The notes beneath the pieces were generated by a model, which saw only the letters and a list, made by a program, of their open reading frames with translations, had not been told where the DNA came from and did not search any database. DNA of 51,146 nt from Tychonema bourrellyi FEM_GT703 (GTDB taxonomy: Bacteria; Cyanobacteriota; Cyanobacteriia; Cyanobacteriales; Microcoleaceae), in the NCBI RefSeq assembly GCF_002412335.2, contig NZ_NXIB02000017.1, positions 8,267-59,412 on the forward strand. The letters run 5' to 3'. This document shows positions 9,539 to 17,276 of the stretch, in pieces (positions within the stretch are counted from its first letter, which is position 1; each line of letters opens with the position of its first letter). The translations under genes were made by a program, and so were the position numbers.

Positions 9539-9987
9539 TTCTTCATCTTCAAAATCTTCTCGGCCGCAGCTTCAGATATCGGCATCACCGATAACCGATT
9601 GCCTTTCCTCACCACCAAAATCTCATCAATGCTAAACTCTTGTTTCAATTCATCCAAAGATATTAATGTAGCAAATTCCTCAACAAACTCAACTTTCACA
9701 GTTTGCCAGCGAGGTGCATCAAACGTTGACTTAGCATCATAATAGTCACTATTCATATCAAACTGAGTTGGGTCAGAGATATTAGCTTCAATCACACGCA
9801 TCAAGCCAACAATTCCCGGTATTTTAGTATTAGAATGGTAAAAAAATACCAAGTCTCCCATACTCATTTCTCGCATAAAATTACGAGCTTGATAATTGCG
9901 AACGCCGTCCCAAATTGACACTTTATCGCTATTCAAATCCGTAATACTATAAACATCAGGTTCCGACTTCATCAACCAATAATTCAT
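9535..9987 (-). CDS. EVE-domain protein
   Basis: A 150-residue single-domain protein. The start MNYWLMKSEPDVYSITDL, then WDGVRNYQARNFMREMSMGDLVFFYHSN and IPGIVGLMRVIEA, are hallmarks of EVE domains, the PUA/YTH-like fold that binds modified nucleobases. In bacteria, stand-alone EVE proteins are thought to sense modified DNA or RNA bases, and EVE genes are sometimes linked with modification-dependent restriction; that role is not shown here. The SRPBCC gene ends only 5 bp upstream on the same strand, so the two are probably one transcript. The last codons and stop fall inside a dispersed repeat, so the C-terminus (KKILKMKK-like) may have been trimmed or replaced by its insertion. Confidence 0.93.
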   Translation of the reverse strand: MNYWLMKSEPDVYSITDLNSDKVSIWDGVRNYQARNFMREMSMGDLVFFYHSNTKIPGIVGLMRVIEANISDPTQFDMNSDYYDAKSTFDAPRWQTVKVEFVEEFATLISLDELKQEFSIDEILVVRKGNRLSVMPISEAAAEKILKMKK

Positions 9988-9992
9988 AAAAT

Positions 9993-10475
9993 CTACTCGC
10001 CTTGGTTAGTCAAATACTCTTGAATATTATCTAAACACTGCTGCATCGCTGTTTGCATAAAAACCTGAACCAACAATAACCCAACAGGATAGAATAGCGG
10101 AGAAGTTAGCATAAAATAAAACTCCCAATCAATCCGAGTTCCCTTTGCTGTTGCAGTGAACTTCCAATCTCCGCCACCAGACTCAATCAGTAGAGAAATC
10201 GGAAACTTAAACCCTCTAACCAGTCGGTAAGTTTGTCTTTCTGGCTTATTGAAATTAATTATTTCTTCATCTATCACGGAACCGTCGGAATTTTCAATCC
10301 GCCGCACACCGCCTTCACGCATTTCTCCACCATCTGCCATTTCAGCTTTGATAATTGCTGGAATTGGGCCATATCCGTGAAAGACTTTTGGCAGATTTGA
10401 TAGGGATGTCACAAAATCAAATACTACTTCCGGTGATGCAGCAATTTCTACGAATGCGTTGGTTTTAACTAACAT
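9993..10475 (-). CDS. SRPBCC (START/polyketide cyclase-like) family protein
   Basis: A 160-residue protein beginning MLVKTNAFVEIAASPEVVFDFVTSLSNLP, the typical first strand and helix of the SRPBCC helix-grip fold, followed by KVFHGYGPIPAI, alternating strands (GDWKFTATAKGTRIDWEFYF) and a long C-terminal helix. Such proteins bind hydrophobic ligands in a deep cavity; the ligand cannot be read from sequence. It is the upstream gene of a likely two-gene unit with the EVE-domain gene 5 bp downstream. Intergenic DNA upstream carries a repeat hairpin (10598-10662). Confidence 0.85.
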   Translation of the reverse strand: MLVKTNAFVEIAASPEVVFDFVTSLSNLPKVFHGYGPIPAIIKAEMADGGEMREGGVRRIENSDGSVIDEEIINFNKPERQTYRLVRGFKFPISLLIESGGGDWKFTATAKGTRIDWEFYFMLTSPLFYPVGLLLVQVFMQTAMQQCLDNIQEYLTNQGE

Positions 10476-10597
10476 TTATTCTTCAAATTATTGGTGACAT
10501 TAATCAATGGCAGATTTCTGATTATATAATACTTTCGCAAAGCCTATGTGTCATATTGTTGGTTTTAGGCAATTATTGTCGGTGAGAAAACCTCCTT

Positions 10598-10662
10598 GTA
10601 AGGTGCGTCGCTGTGAGATTTTTCACTTTTCCAAGTAGATAATTGATGGCGACGCACCCTAC
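10598..10662. repeat. Inverted repeat of the GTAGGGTGCGTCAG family
   Basis: GTAAGGTGCGTCGC (10598-10611) and GCGACGCACCCTAC (10649-10662) form a 14-bp inverted repeat with one mismatch and a 37-nt spacer. A heptamer array (GTCAACA/GTCAACT units) follows at about 10678-10708, directly at the 3' end of the ABC transporter gene. The array is of the STRR type found in filamentous cyanobacteria. Confidence 0.8.
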
Positions 10663-10709
10663 GGTATTGACTCTGTAACAGTCAACAGTCAACAGTCAAC
10701 TGTCAACTG

Positions 10710-13094
10710 CTATAAAATATCCTTACGCTTTTGCAACCACAAAGTCAACATCAAATAAACCAAAATATGCACGCACAAAATCCCCCAATTTAAACTCAAA
10801 TTACCCCAAGTTGGATCGTAAACAGGAGTAGGCTCAAACGGCTGAGGAAGTGTACTCCCATCTGGCAATTTAGTAGCTGCGGGAACCATCGCATTCACAT
10901 TAACCAAAGAACCGTAAGCACCCACAGACCAGCGGCTTAACATCAGCCAAGAAAACTTGCTCGCCGCACCTTCCATCTTAAACAAAACTCCAGAAAAGAT
11001 AATCTGAGGCAGCAATAATAGAGGCAAAGCACTATTAGCTTGAGAGCTATTTTTGACAATCGCTGAAACGACTAATCCGAGACTGACACAACTCAGCAAA
11101 GTTAGAAAAGTGGTAATGCTTACTCCCAAAGTCCAGGAAATTAAGCTCGGTTCCGGGTGTTTAAAAGCAATCAAAATTACTCCTACCATCAAGATAGTTT
11201 GCAATAGGGCTAACCCGGAAAGTATGAAAAACTTTGAACCCAAATAAGCAAACAATCCTAAATTCACCAAACGTTCTCGCAGATAAATAGCTGATTCTTT
11301 GACAATTTCTTGCAGAGAAGTTGCCAATCCTACCCAAATCGCAGCACAGGTAAATACAAACAAAACTCGCAATGCTAAAGGTGCTAAAGTTGCTTCCGGT
11401 GCGCCAATTAACGGGTCTTTATCTCTGACTGCAAGCCGCAGTAAACAAATGCCGATCGGCGCAGTTAAAAGAGCTAAACTTAAGTTAACTATGTCCCGCG
11501 AAATTAGCTTAAAATAGCGCTGAGCTAGCAGAACAAGTTGTTGGAAAAAAGATACAGATTTTGGCTTGGGAGGCGCAGTCGGTGTTTTTCCTTCGGGGTT
11601 GCCTGCACTGAAGTGATTGACGATATATTGCTGATAATATGGAGAGTTGTAAAACTTATCCGCCCAGCTTTGAACGTTGATTTCTGATGTTTCTAATTCG
11701 TTGTAAATGTCGGCAAAATCGCCAGTTTTGACATCGAAAAAATCTAGGGCGACCGTTGGTGGGCCGAAGTAACAAAGGCGACCGCCGCGACCCATAAACA
11801 CAATACGATCGCACATCGTGATATTTGCCGTCGCGTGAGTCACCAAAATCACCGTCCGACCTTGATTTGCCAACTTTCGCAGCAGTTGCATCATCTTTTT
11901 ATCCAAACCCGGATCGAGTCCTGAAGTCGGTTCGTCCAAAAAGAAAAGTTTCGGGTCTGCTAATAGTTCGACTCCGATACTAACCCGTTTTCGCTGTCCG
12001 CCACTAAGTTCTTTAACTAAAGCATTGCGGCGGTGAGTCATTTCAATATCTTCTAAGGTTTTTGTGACTACTTGCTTAACATTTGTATCGGGAGGTAGAC
12101 GCAATTTAGCTGCATAATTTAATACTTCTTCTACTTGCAAATCTGCGTGAATAATATCATCTTGAGGCACATAACCAATTTGATTGCGGTAAATATTGAA
12201 GTTTTTGCGTAGGTTGTCGCCGTTGAGATAAACGACACCGCTAGTAGTTTTTTCAATGCCTAAAAGTGTCCGCATTAATGTAGATTTGCCTGCACCGCTA
12301 CCGCCAACTAAGGCTACAAATTGCCCTGGTTCGATCGCCAAAGTGATCCGGTCCAAACGCTTCGGAATCACCAGACAGTCAGCATCCAAGCGAATTTGAT
12401 GACCTTCGTCCTGCATCTCCAACTCACCACTACGGTAAGTTAGAGTAAACGGGCCGATCCGAATCGCATCTCCCTCGGACAGTTGTACAGAATTTGTGAC
12501 TCGCTGACCGTTCACAAACACCCCGTTAACGCTGTAGTCTCGCAAAATATAATTGCCGCGACTATCTTGGTCAATTGTGGCGTGGCGTCTAGACACCAGT
12601 GGGGAATCTAATTGCAGCGAAGCGTTAGGATCGCGCCCCAATAATACCGACCTATTTTTGAGAGAAATTGACTGTTTGTTTGGTAAAACAATTTGATTTG
12701 CTTTCGGGTTAAAATAAGTCAGTAAAACTTGATTTTTTGGATCAAGACCGATTTTAATTTCTGCACCGTTTTTGAGACAATAACCGTCGTTGGGAGTGAT
12801 GCGAGTGCGATCGACAAATAGGCCATTAGTGCTCGGCCGCTGACCGTCACCGTCGTAAATCCAATAATTATCCCCTATTTGCCGAAAAACAGCGTGGATA
12901 CCGGAGACAGCGCGCCAGGGTTCGGGTACGATTAAATCTGCACGAGTGCGATCGCGCCCCAATATGTGTTGCTGCTGTCTCAACTCTAACTGTAAAACTT
13001 GGCCTTGACTATTTAATACTAAATAAGGGCGATCGCTTAAAGCTGTCGGTTGTCCTATATTGTTTGTCATACTGAATAATCGCGGTTTTTGCAC
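10710..13094 (-). CDS. FHA-domain ABCG-type ABC transporter (ATPase-permease fusion)
   Basis: A 794-residue half-transporter. Two FHA modules come first: about residues 25-115 (LGRDRTRADLIV) and about 140-220 (LLGRDPNASLQLDSPLVSRRHATI), which bind phosphothreonine peptides. The ABC ATPase follows at about 235-460, with GGSGAGKST (Walker A), LSGGQRKR (signature) and LFFLDEP (Walker B). From about 525 on is an ABC2-type permease with some six hydrophobic spans. This order matches cyanobacterial ABCG exporters of unknown substrate; the FHA pair suggests control by Ser/Thr kinases. The GTG start at 13094 gives 794 residues; the ATG at 13070 is also possible and neither has a clear ribosome-binding site. 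Confidence 0.92.
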   Translation of the reverse strand: MQKPRLFSMTNNIGQPTALSDRPYLVLNSQGQVLQLELRQQQHILGRDRTRADLIVPEPWRAVSGIHAVFRQIGDNYWIYDGDGQRPSTNGLFVDRTRITPNDGYCLKNGAEIKIGLDPKNQVLLTYFNPKANQIVLPNKQSISLKNRSVLLGRDPNASLQLDSPLVSRRHATIDQDSRGNYILRDYSVNGVFVNGQRVTNSVQLSEGDAIRIGPFTLTYRSGELEMQDEGHQIRLDADCLVIPKRLDRITLAIEPGQFVALVGGSGAGKSTLMRTLLGIEKTTSGVVYLNGDNLRKNFNIYRNQIGYVPQDDIIHADLQVEEVLNYAAKLRLPPDTNVKQVVTKTLEDIEMTHRRNALVKELSGGQRKRVSIGVELLADPKLFFLDEPTSGLDPGLDKKMMQLLRKLANQGRTVILVTHATANITMCDRIVFMGRGGRLCYFGPPTVALDFFDVKTGDFADIYNELETSEINVQSWADKFYNSPYYQQYIVNHFSAGNPEGKTPTAPPKPKSVSFFQQLVLLAQRYFKLISRDIVNLSLALLTAPIGICLLRLAVRDKDPLIGAPEATLAPLALRVLFVFTCAAIWVGLATSLQEIVKESAIYLRERLVNLGLFAYLGSKFFILSGLALLQTILMVGVILIAFKHPEPSLISWTLGVSITTFLTLLSCVSLGLVVSAIVKNSSQANSALPLLLLPQIIFSGVLFKMEGAASKFSWLMLSRWSVGAYGSLVNVNAMVPAATKLPDGSTLPQPFEPTPVYDPTWGNLSLNWGILCVHILVYLMLTLWLQKRKDIL

Positions 13095-13129
13095 TCACTT
13101 TTTCAGCATATCAAAAAGTGGACAACAAA

Positions 13130-13200
13130 TTTACTCTTCAGTCCGCGCAGGCGGACTTCGTTTGTATAGACGCGGTTTCAACCGCCAGGTTTCAACCGCC
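13130..13200. repeat. 71-bp direct repeat, copy 1 (3' side of xisI)
   Basis: This 71-bp block begins TTTACTCTTCAGTCCGCGCA and recurs in the same orientation at 14007-14077 with two differences by my alignment. It contains a small hairpin (GTCCGC-GCAG-GCGGAC) and two GGTTTCAACCGCC units. The copies bracket xisH-xisI. A diverged relative lies at about 40234-40282. Confidence 0.9.
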
Positions 13201-13206
13201 GTGTAA

Positions 13207-13545
13207 CTAAGCAACTCCATAGCCAGTATAGGGACGCTTATAAGGTGGATGCAACCCTAAAATAATATCCTCTTTGGGTACTCCCATCTCGACTAATTCT
13301 TGTCCTAAATCGGCTTCTGTCATATTGCGTTGAATCCAGATTTTACCATCCTTGATATCCAAATGAATGAAACAGTTATAAATCCGTTTGTATCCCTCCC
13401 AGCCCACATCTAAAATTTGGTAATGGTCTTGTTCTGTATCGAACACCAACTGACATTCAACATCTGAATCTGAATTTGGATCTGGTGCGGCATGAGAGGT
13501 TAGCAACTGGCGAATAAATTGACGGTACTCCTCTATTCTTTCCAT
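13207..13545 (-). CDS. xisI: XisI family protein (fdxN-element excision controlling factor type)
   Basis: A 112-residue protein with the XisI pattern: YRQFIRQLLTSHA at the start, then DTEQDHYQILDVGWEGYKRIYNCFIHLDIKDGKIWIQRNMTEADLGQELVEMGVPKEDIILGLHPPYKRPYTGYGVA. XisI, with XisH, was named for its effect on fdxN-element excision in Nostoc/Anabaena, but most cyanobacterial copies lie far from any excised element and their role is unsettled. The start codon overlaps the xisH 3' end by 13 nt, so the pair is translationally linked. No recombinase (XisF) is nearby. Confidence 0.93.
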   Translation of the reverse strand: MERIEEYRQFIRQLLTSHAAPDPNSDSDVECQLVFDTEQDHYQILDVGWEGYKRIYNCFIHLDIKDGKIWIQRNMTEADLGQELVEMGVPKEDIILGLHPPYKRPYTGYGVA

Positions 13546-13949
13546 TCGATGATGACCTCCTGAATCGGTTCGTAGACGATTAACTTCACTTGATAGTGTC
13601 TGACTGCTTCCTGAGTGAATCTTTCTTGAAAAAAGGATTCAAATATATCGAGAGGAATTGCCAGATACAGAGTTCTATCTGGTTCGTTCATTTGCAATCC
13701 TAAGCGATAGTTCAAAAACTGTCCTAACGCTGAATGAAAGTCTGTCACCGCTGAGGTATTCAAAAAGCTTTTAATTTCAACAGCAATTTTTTGTCCCGCC
13801 TTTTCAGCGGCAAAGACTTTCTCTGCTGCTAAATCGATTTCAAACTTCACCTTATCTATCTTGAGGATCAGGGGATCTGCCGTAATTACCCACTGCTCCT
13901 TCAAGAGAGCTTGTTTAACAGCATCATGGAATCGGTCTTTGGCAGCCAT
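13533..13949 (-). CDS. xisH: XisH family protein (PD-(D/E)XK-like fold)
   Basis: A 138-residue protein starting MAAKDRFHDAVKQALLKEQWVITADPL, typical of XisH. FEIDLAAEKVFAAEKAGQKIAVEIKSF fits the D...ExK core of the restriction-endonuclease-like fold, so a nuclease activity is possible though unproven. It is upstream of and overlaps xisI. Overlapping small genes, one with a nuclease fold, duplicated widely and bracketed by repeats, resemble a toxin-antitoxin or mobile cassette arrangement; that is inference. No ribosome-binding site is evident before the ATG. Confidence 0.93.
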   Translation of the reverse strand: MAAKDRFHDAVKQALLKEQWVITADPLILKIDKVKFEIDLAAEKVFAAEKAGQKIAVEIKSFLNTSAVTDFHSALGQFLNYRLGLQMNEPDRTLYLAIPLDIFESFFQERFTQEAVRHYQVKLIVYEPIQEVIIEWKE

Positions 13950-14006
13950 CGTTTTTTTACAGTATCTTAGGTATGATTATAGCAGCGATGACTCTTGAAT
14001 ACCCCG

Positions 14007-14077
14007 TTTACTCTTCAGTCCGCGCAGGCGGACTTCGTTTGTATAGACGCGGTTTCAACCGCCGGGTTTCAACCACC
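14007..14077. repeat. 71-bp direct repeat, copy 2 (5' side of xisH)
   Basis: This matches 13130-13200 at 69 of 71 positions by my alignment and in the same orientation. Further degenerate TTTCAAC-ACCGCC units run on to the 3' end of the TPR-CHAT gene at 14090, so the repeat abuts both neighbouring genes. Confidence 0.9.
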
Positions 14078-14089
14078 GCCGAATTTCAA

Positions 14090-16477
14090 CTACCGCCCAT
14101 CGCCAATTAAAATAAACGGCGACCAATAAAACGGATGCCGACCAATCTGACTCAATTTAGCTTGCCGCAAAGCTTCATTTTTACTCATCCCTTTATTGAT
14201 ATTTTGATAAAATTGAACCATCAAATCTTTAGTAGCTGAATCAGAAACACTCCACAAACTCGCCATCACAGCTCGTGCGCCCGCCCGCTCAAATACATAG
14301 GCAACTCCCGATATTTCTTCACCGTTGGAATTCGATTGCATAGCAGTTTGACACGCGCTTAAGGTGAGGAGTCTGGTGTTTTGCAATCCTAATAACGCGG
14401 CATCGGCAATATCCAATTCGTGATCATCGGCAAACAGGATAGTATTCGGCTTTAAATCCACTCTGTCGGGTTTCCTACAATTGGGAGAGTTAAGCAAACA
14501 GCAGCCTTCTGGTTGAAAACAGCCGTGAGTTGCTAGGTGCAAAAACGGGAAACGAGGTGCTTGGGTTTTGAATTGGTCGAGGGTTGCTGCATTGCCGATA
14601 TAGGATAAACTACCGGGGAAAATTTGGGTAAGGCTTTGAACTTCTTGTGGTGAATCTGGTAAATTGTAGGGGTTGCGGGTGACTGGATTTCCTAATGCTA
14701 AGACTCCGCCTTGTAATGTCGAATTGGGAATTGACCTTGTAGAAATGCGGGTGAGATAGTTGACGGGATATTTCTGGATTAGGAATTTGCGATTTTTCGT
14801 GTCCCAAAGGGTTTCAAAGGGGATGTAACGCAATTTTCCTGTGGCGATGATGCTCAATTGTTTGGGAGATAATGCCTGTATTTTGTCTTCTACAGGGCGA
14901 ATTAGGATGTCGTATAGTTTGTCGCCAGTTTTTCTGTAATCTGAAGTGAGATAGTTTGATATTTCTTCGCGGTGTTCGGTGAGGAGTTTGTCGAATTCTG
15001 CGGGGTCAATCGCAATTTTTTTAACACTTAAACTGTCTTTTGTCAAGACAAATAAGGCGACGGTATTGGGGACATTTTTGACATTTGTCAGCAAGACGGG
15101 TTGAATGACAACGGTATCTGGTGCGATACTTGCTTTCAGTTGGGCGATGTCTTTGGGTGTGGTTTCAAAGAGTTCGGCGACTTCTGGGAATTGGCGGCGG
15201 ATTTCTTCTGCTTTGCGGTTGACTTCTGTTTCTAATTCCCACATTTGTCGGGAGAGATTTTCTGAGAATTTGTCTTGGAGTTGGCGGCGGAGGTATTGGA
15301 GTTGTTGATTTTTTTGATTCCACTCGTTAATGGCTGTTTGTGCTTGGGGGTTGGCTACTTTGGCGTTGATGAGGCGGGTGTAGTCGGCGAGATCGGCTGT
15401 GGTGGCGATGTTGACCCATTGAAAAGCGCGATCGGCTTGGTTTTGATCGATGAGAAAGGAAGTAAGGGCTTTTGCTGGCCCCCTTTCAGCTTCTAAAAAC
15501 TTTTGGCGATTTTCTTGCTGTAAACCACTTCGTATTTCTAAGGTAATATTGACGGATTGCTGTAAATTTTCGATGGCTTGAGTCGGTTGTTTCGTATCTC
15601 GGTAGACCATGCCAATATTACTCAAAGTAACAGCTTCCCCAGAGCGATCGCCCACTTCTCGCCTAATTGGCAAAGCTTGGTTCAAGTATTTCAAAGCTTC
15701 TTGTGGTTGGGAGATGCTGTTGTAGACTCCACCGATATTACTCAAAGTAGCAGCTTCCCCAGAGCGATTGCCTACTTCTCGCGTAATTTGCAAAGCTTGG
15801 TTATAGTATTTCAATGCTTCTTGCGGTTGGGAGATGCTGTCGTATACTAAACCAATATTATTCAAAGTAACAGCTTCCCCAGAGCGATCGCCCACTTCTC
15901 GCCTAATTGGTAAAGCCTGGTTATAGTATTTCAAAGCTTCTTGTGGTTGGGAAATGCTGTTGTACACTAAACCAATATTACTCAAAGTAGCAGCTTCCCC
16001 AGAGCGATCTTTTACTTCCCGCATAATTGGTAAAGCTTGGTTATAGTATTTCAATGCTTCTTGCGGTTGGGAAATGCTGTCATACACTTGACCAATGTTG
16101 CTCAAAGTAGTAGCTTCCTCCCTGTAATCGCCCACTGACCGCAGAATTGGCAAAGCTTGGTTATAGTATTTCAATGCTTCTTGCGGTTGGGAGAGGCTGT
16201 GGTAGTTACAACCAATGGCATTGAGCACTCTAGCTTCAAGTTCTCTGTATTTAAATTGTCGCGCAATGGCGAGAACTTGCTGCCATGTTTCTATTGCCTC
16301 TCGCGGTTTTCCTTGCTGCTGCTGCTGTATTGCTTGCTGTATAAGTTGGCGCAATTGTTCAATATGCGAATCTCGACTTTGCCCCCAATTAGGTTGCACC
16401 ATCAGCGGCACAGTCAGAGGAGTCAGACACACACCCAAAGCCAAAACACTGATAATAATTCGTTTCATATTTTTCAT
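14090..16477 (-). CDS. Secreted TPR-CHAT domain protein (caspase-like protease fold)
   Basis: A 795-residue protein. The start KRIIISVLALGVCLTPLTVPLMV is a signal peptide or anchor, pointing to export. Tandem TPRs of exactly 40 residues (pattern EATTLSNIGLVYNSISQPQEA) fill about residues 45-300. A helical linker follows, then a C-terminal CHAT domain (about 480-795). FLHLATHG carries the presumed catalytic His and LTLSACQTA the presumed Cys; GARAVMASLWSVSDSAT is the typical end. CHAT proteases cut protein substrates, and some bacterial ones act in defence; the large exported cyanobacterial TPR-CHAT group has no settled role. No partner gene was recognised. Its ATG lies 3 bp after the stop of a truncated vapC stub. 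Confidence 0.92.
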   Translation of the reverse strand: MKNMKRIIISVLALGVCLTPLTVPLMVQPNWGQSRDSHIEQLRQLIQQAIQQQQQGKPREAIETWQQVLAIARQFKYRELEARVLNAIGCNYHSLSQPQEALKYYNQALPILRSVGDYREEATTLSNIGQVYDSISQPQEALKYYNQALPIMREVKDRSGEAATLSNIGLVYNSISQPQEALKYYNQALPIRREVGDRSGEAVTLNNIGLVYDSISQPQEALKYYNQALQITREVGNRSGEAATLSNIGGVYNSISQPQEALKYLNQALPIRREVGDRSGEAVTLSNIGMVYRDTKQPTQAIENLQQSVNITLEIRSGLQQENRQKFLEAERGPAKALTSFLIDQNQADRAFQWVNIATTADLADYTRLINAKVANPQAQTAINEWNQKNQQLQYLRRQLQDKFSENLSRQMWELETEVNRKAEEIRRQFPEVAELFETTPKDIAQLKASIAPDTVVIQPVLLTNVKNVPNTVALFVLTKDSLSVKKIAIDPAEFDKLLTEHREEISNYLTSDYRKTGDKLYDILIRPVEDKIQALSPKQLSIIATGKLRYIPFETLWDTKNRKFLIQKYPVNYLTRISTRSIPNSTLQGGVLALGNPVTRNPYNLPDSPQEVQSLTQIFPGSLSYIGNAATLDQFKTQAPRFPFLHLATHGCFQPEGCCLLNSPNCRKPDRVDLKPNTILFADDHELDIADAALLGLQNTRLLTLSACQTAMQSNSNGEEISGVAYVFERAGARAVMASLWSVSDSATKDLMVQFYQNINKGMSKNEALRQAKLSQIGRHPFYWSPFILIGDGR
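15621..16220. repeat. Five 120-bp tandem repeats inside the TPR-CHAT gene
   Basis: A unit starting CTCAAAGTA/TTCAAAGTA on the plus strand recurs at 15621, 15741, 15861, 15981 and 16101, exactly 120 bp apart, with high DNA identity including silent positions. Each encodes one 40-residue TPR with the core SISQPQEALKYYNQAL. Such similarity points to recent expansion or gene conversion. Confidence 0.9.
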
Positions 16478-16480
16478 AAT

Positions 16481-16543
16481 TCACCAAATTCGATTAATAG
16501 AATAGGCATCAAACTTAGTATCTAATAAAAATCGCAAACTCAC
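16481..16543 (-). pseudogene. Truncated VapC (PIN) toxin stub
   Basis: Starting at a GTG that overlaps the TGA stop of the antitoxin gene, a 20-codon frame reads MSLRFLLDTKFDAYSINRIW and then stops. MSLRFLLDT is how many PIN-domain VapC toxins begin (first catalytic Asp, normally followed by Asn). After residue 9 the sequence no longer resembles VapC. The toxin body, some 120 residues, is missing, and the TPR-CHAT gene begins 3 bp after the stop. The simplest reading is a deletion that removed the toxin but left the antitoxin. Confidence 0.7.
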
Positions 16544-17109
16544 AAAATAACCTCGCGCCCTGGTGATGAATCTCTGAGTCCATCAAAAACTTCTGCCTCA
16601 ATTCCTGCTTCTTCTAGATTGTTTTCTTGACGAAACTTTTGGATTGCTTCCCAAAAATTTTGAGGTTGCTCAATCTGGCGTTGTTTCTCAATTTTAGCAA
16701 TAATTTCAGTTAACTCAGCAGATACTTGAGTCAATTCTTTAGCTTTTTCAAGCAAGCTATCGACCAGCGGCGATGGCAATAACTCCAGCGATTCGTCAAA
16801 ATCATCAGAAGTTGTAATTAGTCTTCGATCGCTCCCAAACAGCGGGGAACGGCCCTGTGTTTTATGAGACAGCACTGATAATTGTCTATTAATTGCACGC
16901 TCACTTTCTAGGAATTCTCCAATTTTTCGCCATTCCTCTCTGTCTTCATCTGACAAACCTGCCAAAAACTCTTTCATCTTTGCCAGCTTCTTCTCATAGT
17001 TCACTGGCGAAACTTCCCGGACTTCAAGCAGAACTTCTGAACCGTCAGGAATGTTCAGGTTTTCTGAAATTTCGATAATATTACCCCGTTTTATCCCTTT
17101 GATTTGCAT
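16540..17109 (-). CDS. Composite orphan antitoxin (VapB-like C-terminus)
   Basis: A 189-residue protein made of pieces that resemble different antitoxin families. Residues 1-40 (MQIKGIKRGNIIEISENLNIP) look like the beta-rich DNA-binding part of AbrB/AF2212-type antitoxins. About 90-110 (FGSDRRLITTSDDFDESLE) resembles the toxin-wrapping tail of a second family. The last 40 (NFWEAIQKFRQENNLEEAGI...FDGLRDSSPGREVIL) match the end of VapB proteins encoded just before vapC. The expected toxin is reduced to a stub (16481-16543), so this is an orphan. GAGGG lies about 11 nt before the ATG, so it is probably still translated. Confidence 0.75.
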   Translation of the reverse strand: MQIKGIKRGNIIEISENLNIPDGSEVLLEVREVSPVNYEKKLAKMKEFLAGLSDEDREEWRKIGEFLESERAINRQLSVLSHKTQGRSPLFGSDRRLITTSDDFDESLELLPSPLVDSLLEKAKELTQVSAELTEIIAKIEKQRQIEQPQNFWEAIQKFRQENNLEEAGIEAEVFDGLRDSSPGREVIL

Positions 17110-17195
17110 GGTTATATGTCCCTCTTAACGAACTTTTACCTATTGTAGCATTAGGAGCTTCATTGAAATAGACAGGGCTTAAGCACTCCGACTAA

Positions 17196-17261
17196 AGAAA
17201 CCGGGTTTTTTACCTAATTTGCGGGTAACAACGAAATATTTTCGTAAAAAACCCGGTTTCT
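17196..17261. repeat. Hairpin repeat of the AGAAACCGGG family, copy C
   Basis: The arms AGAAACCGGGTTTTTTAC (17196-17213) and its exact inverse (17244-17261) are identical to copy B at 2677-2742 while the 30-nt interior differs. It lies just after the stop of the gene at 17277-17882 (minus strand) and before the antitoxin gene. Confidence 0.88.
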
Positions 17262-17276
17262 GGCCACGCGATGGAC

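Noticed and set aside
13207-13949. xisHI as proof of an fdxN-type programmed excision element
   Set aside because: No fdxN, nif genes or XisF recombinase in the window; xisHI pairs are widespread without such elements.
14090-17109. CHAT gene plus antitoxin as a defence operon
   Set aside because: The CHAT protein has an export signal and the antitoxin is explained by a vapC remnant; nothing ties the two functionally.
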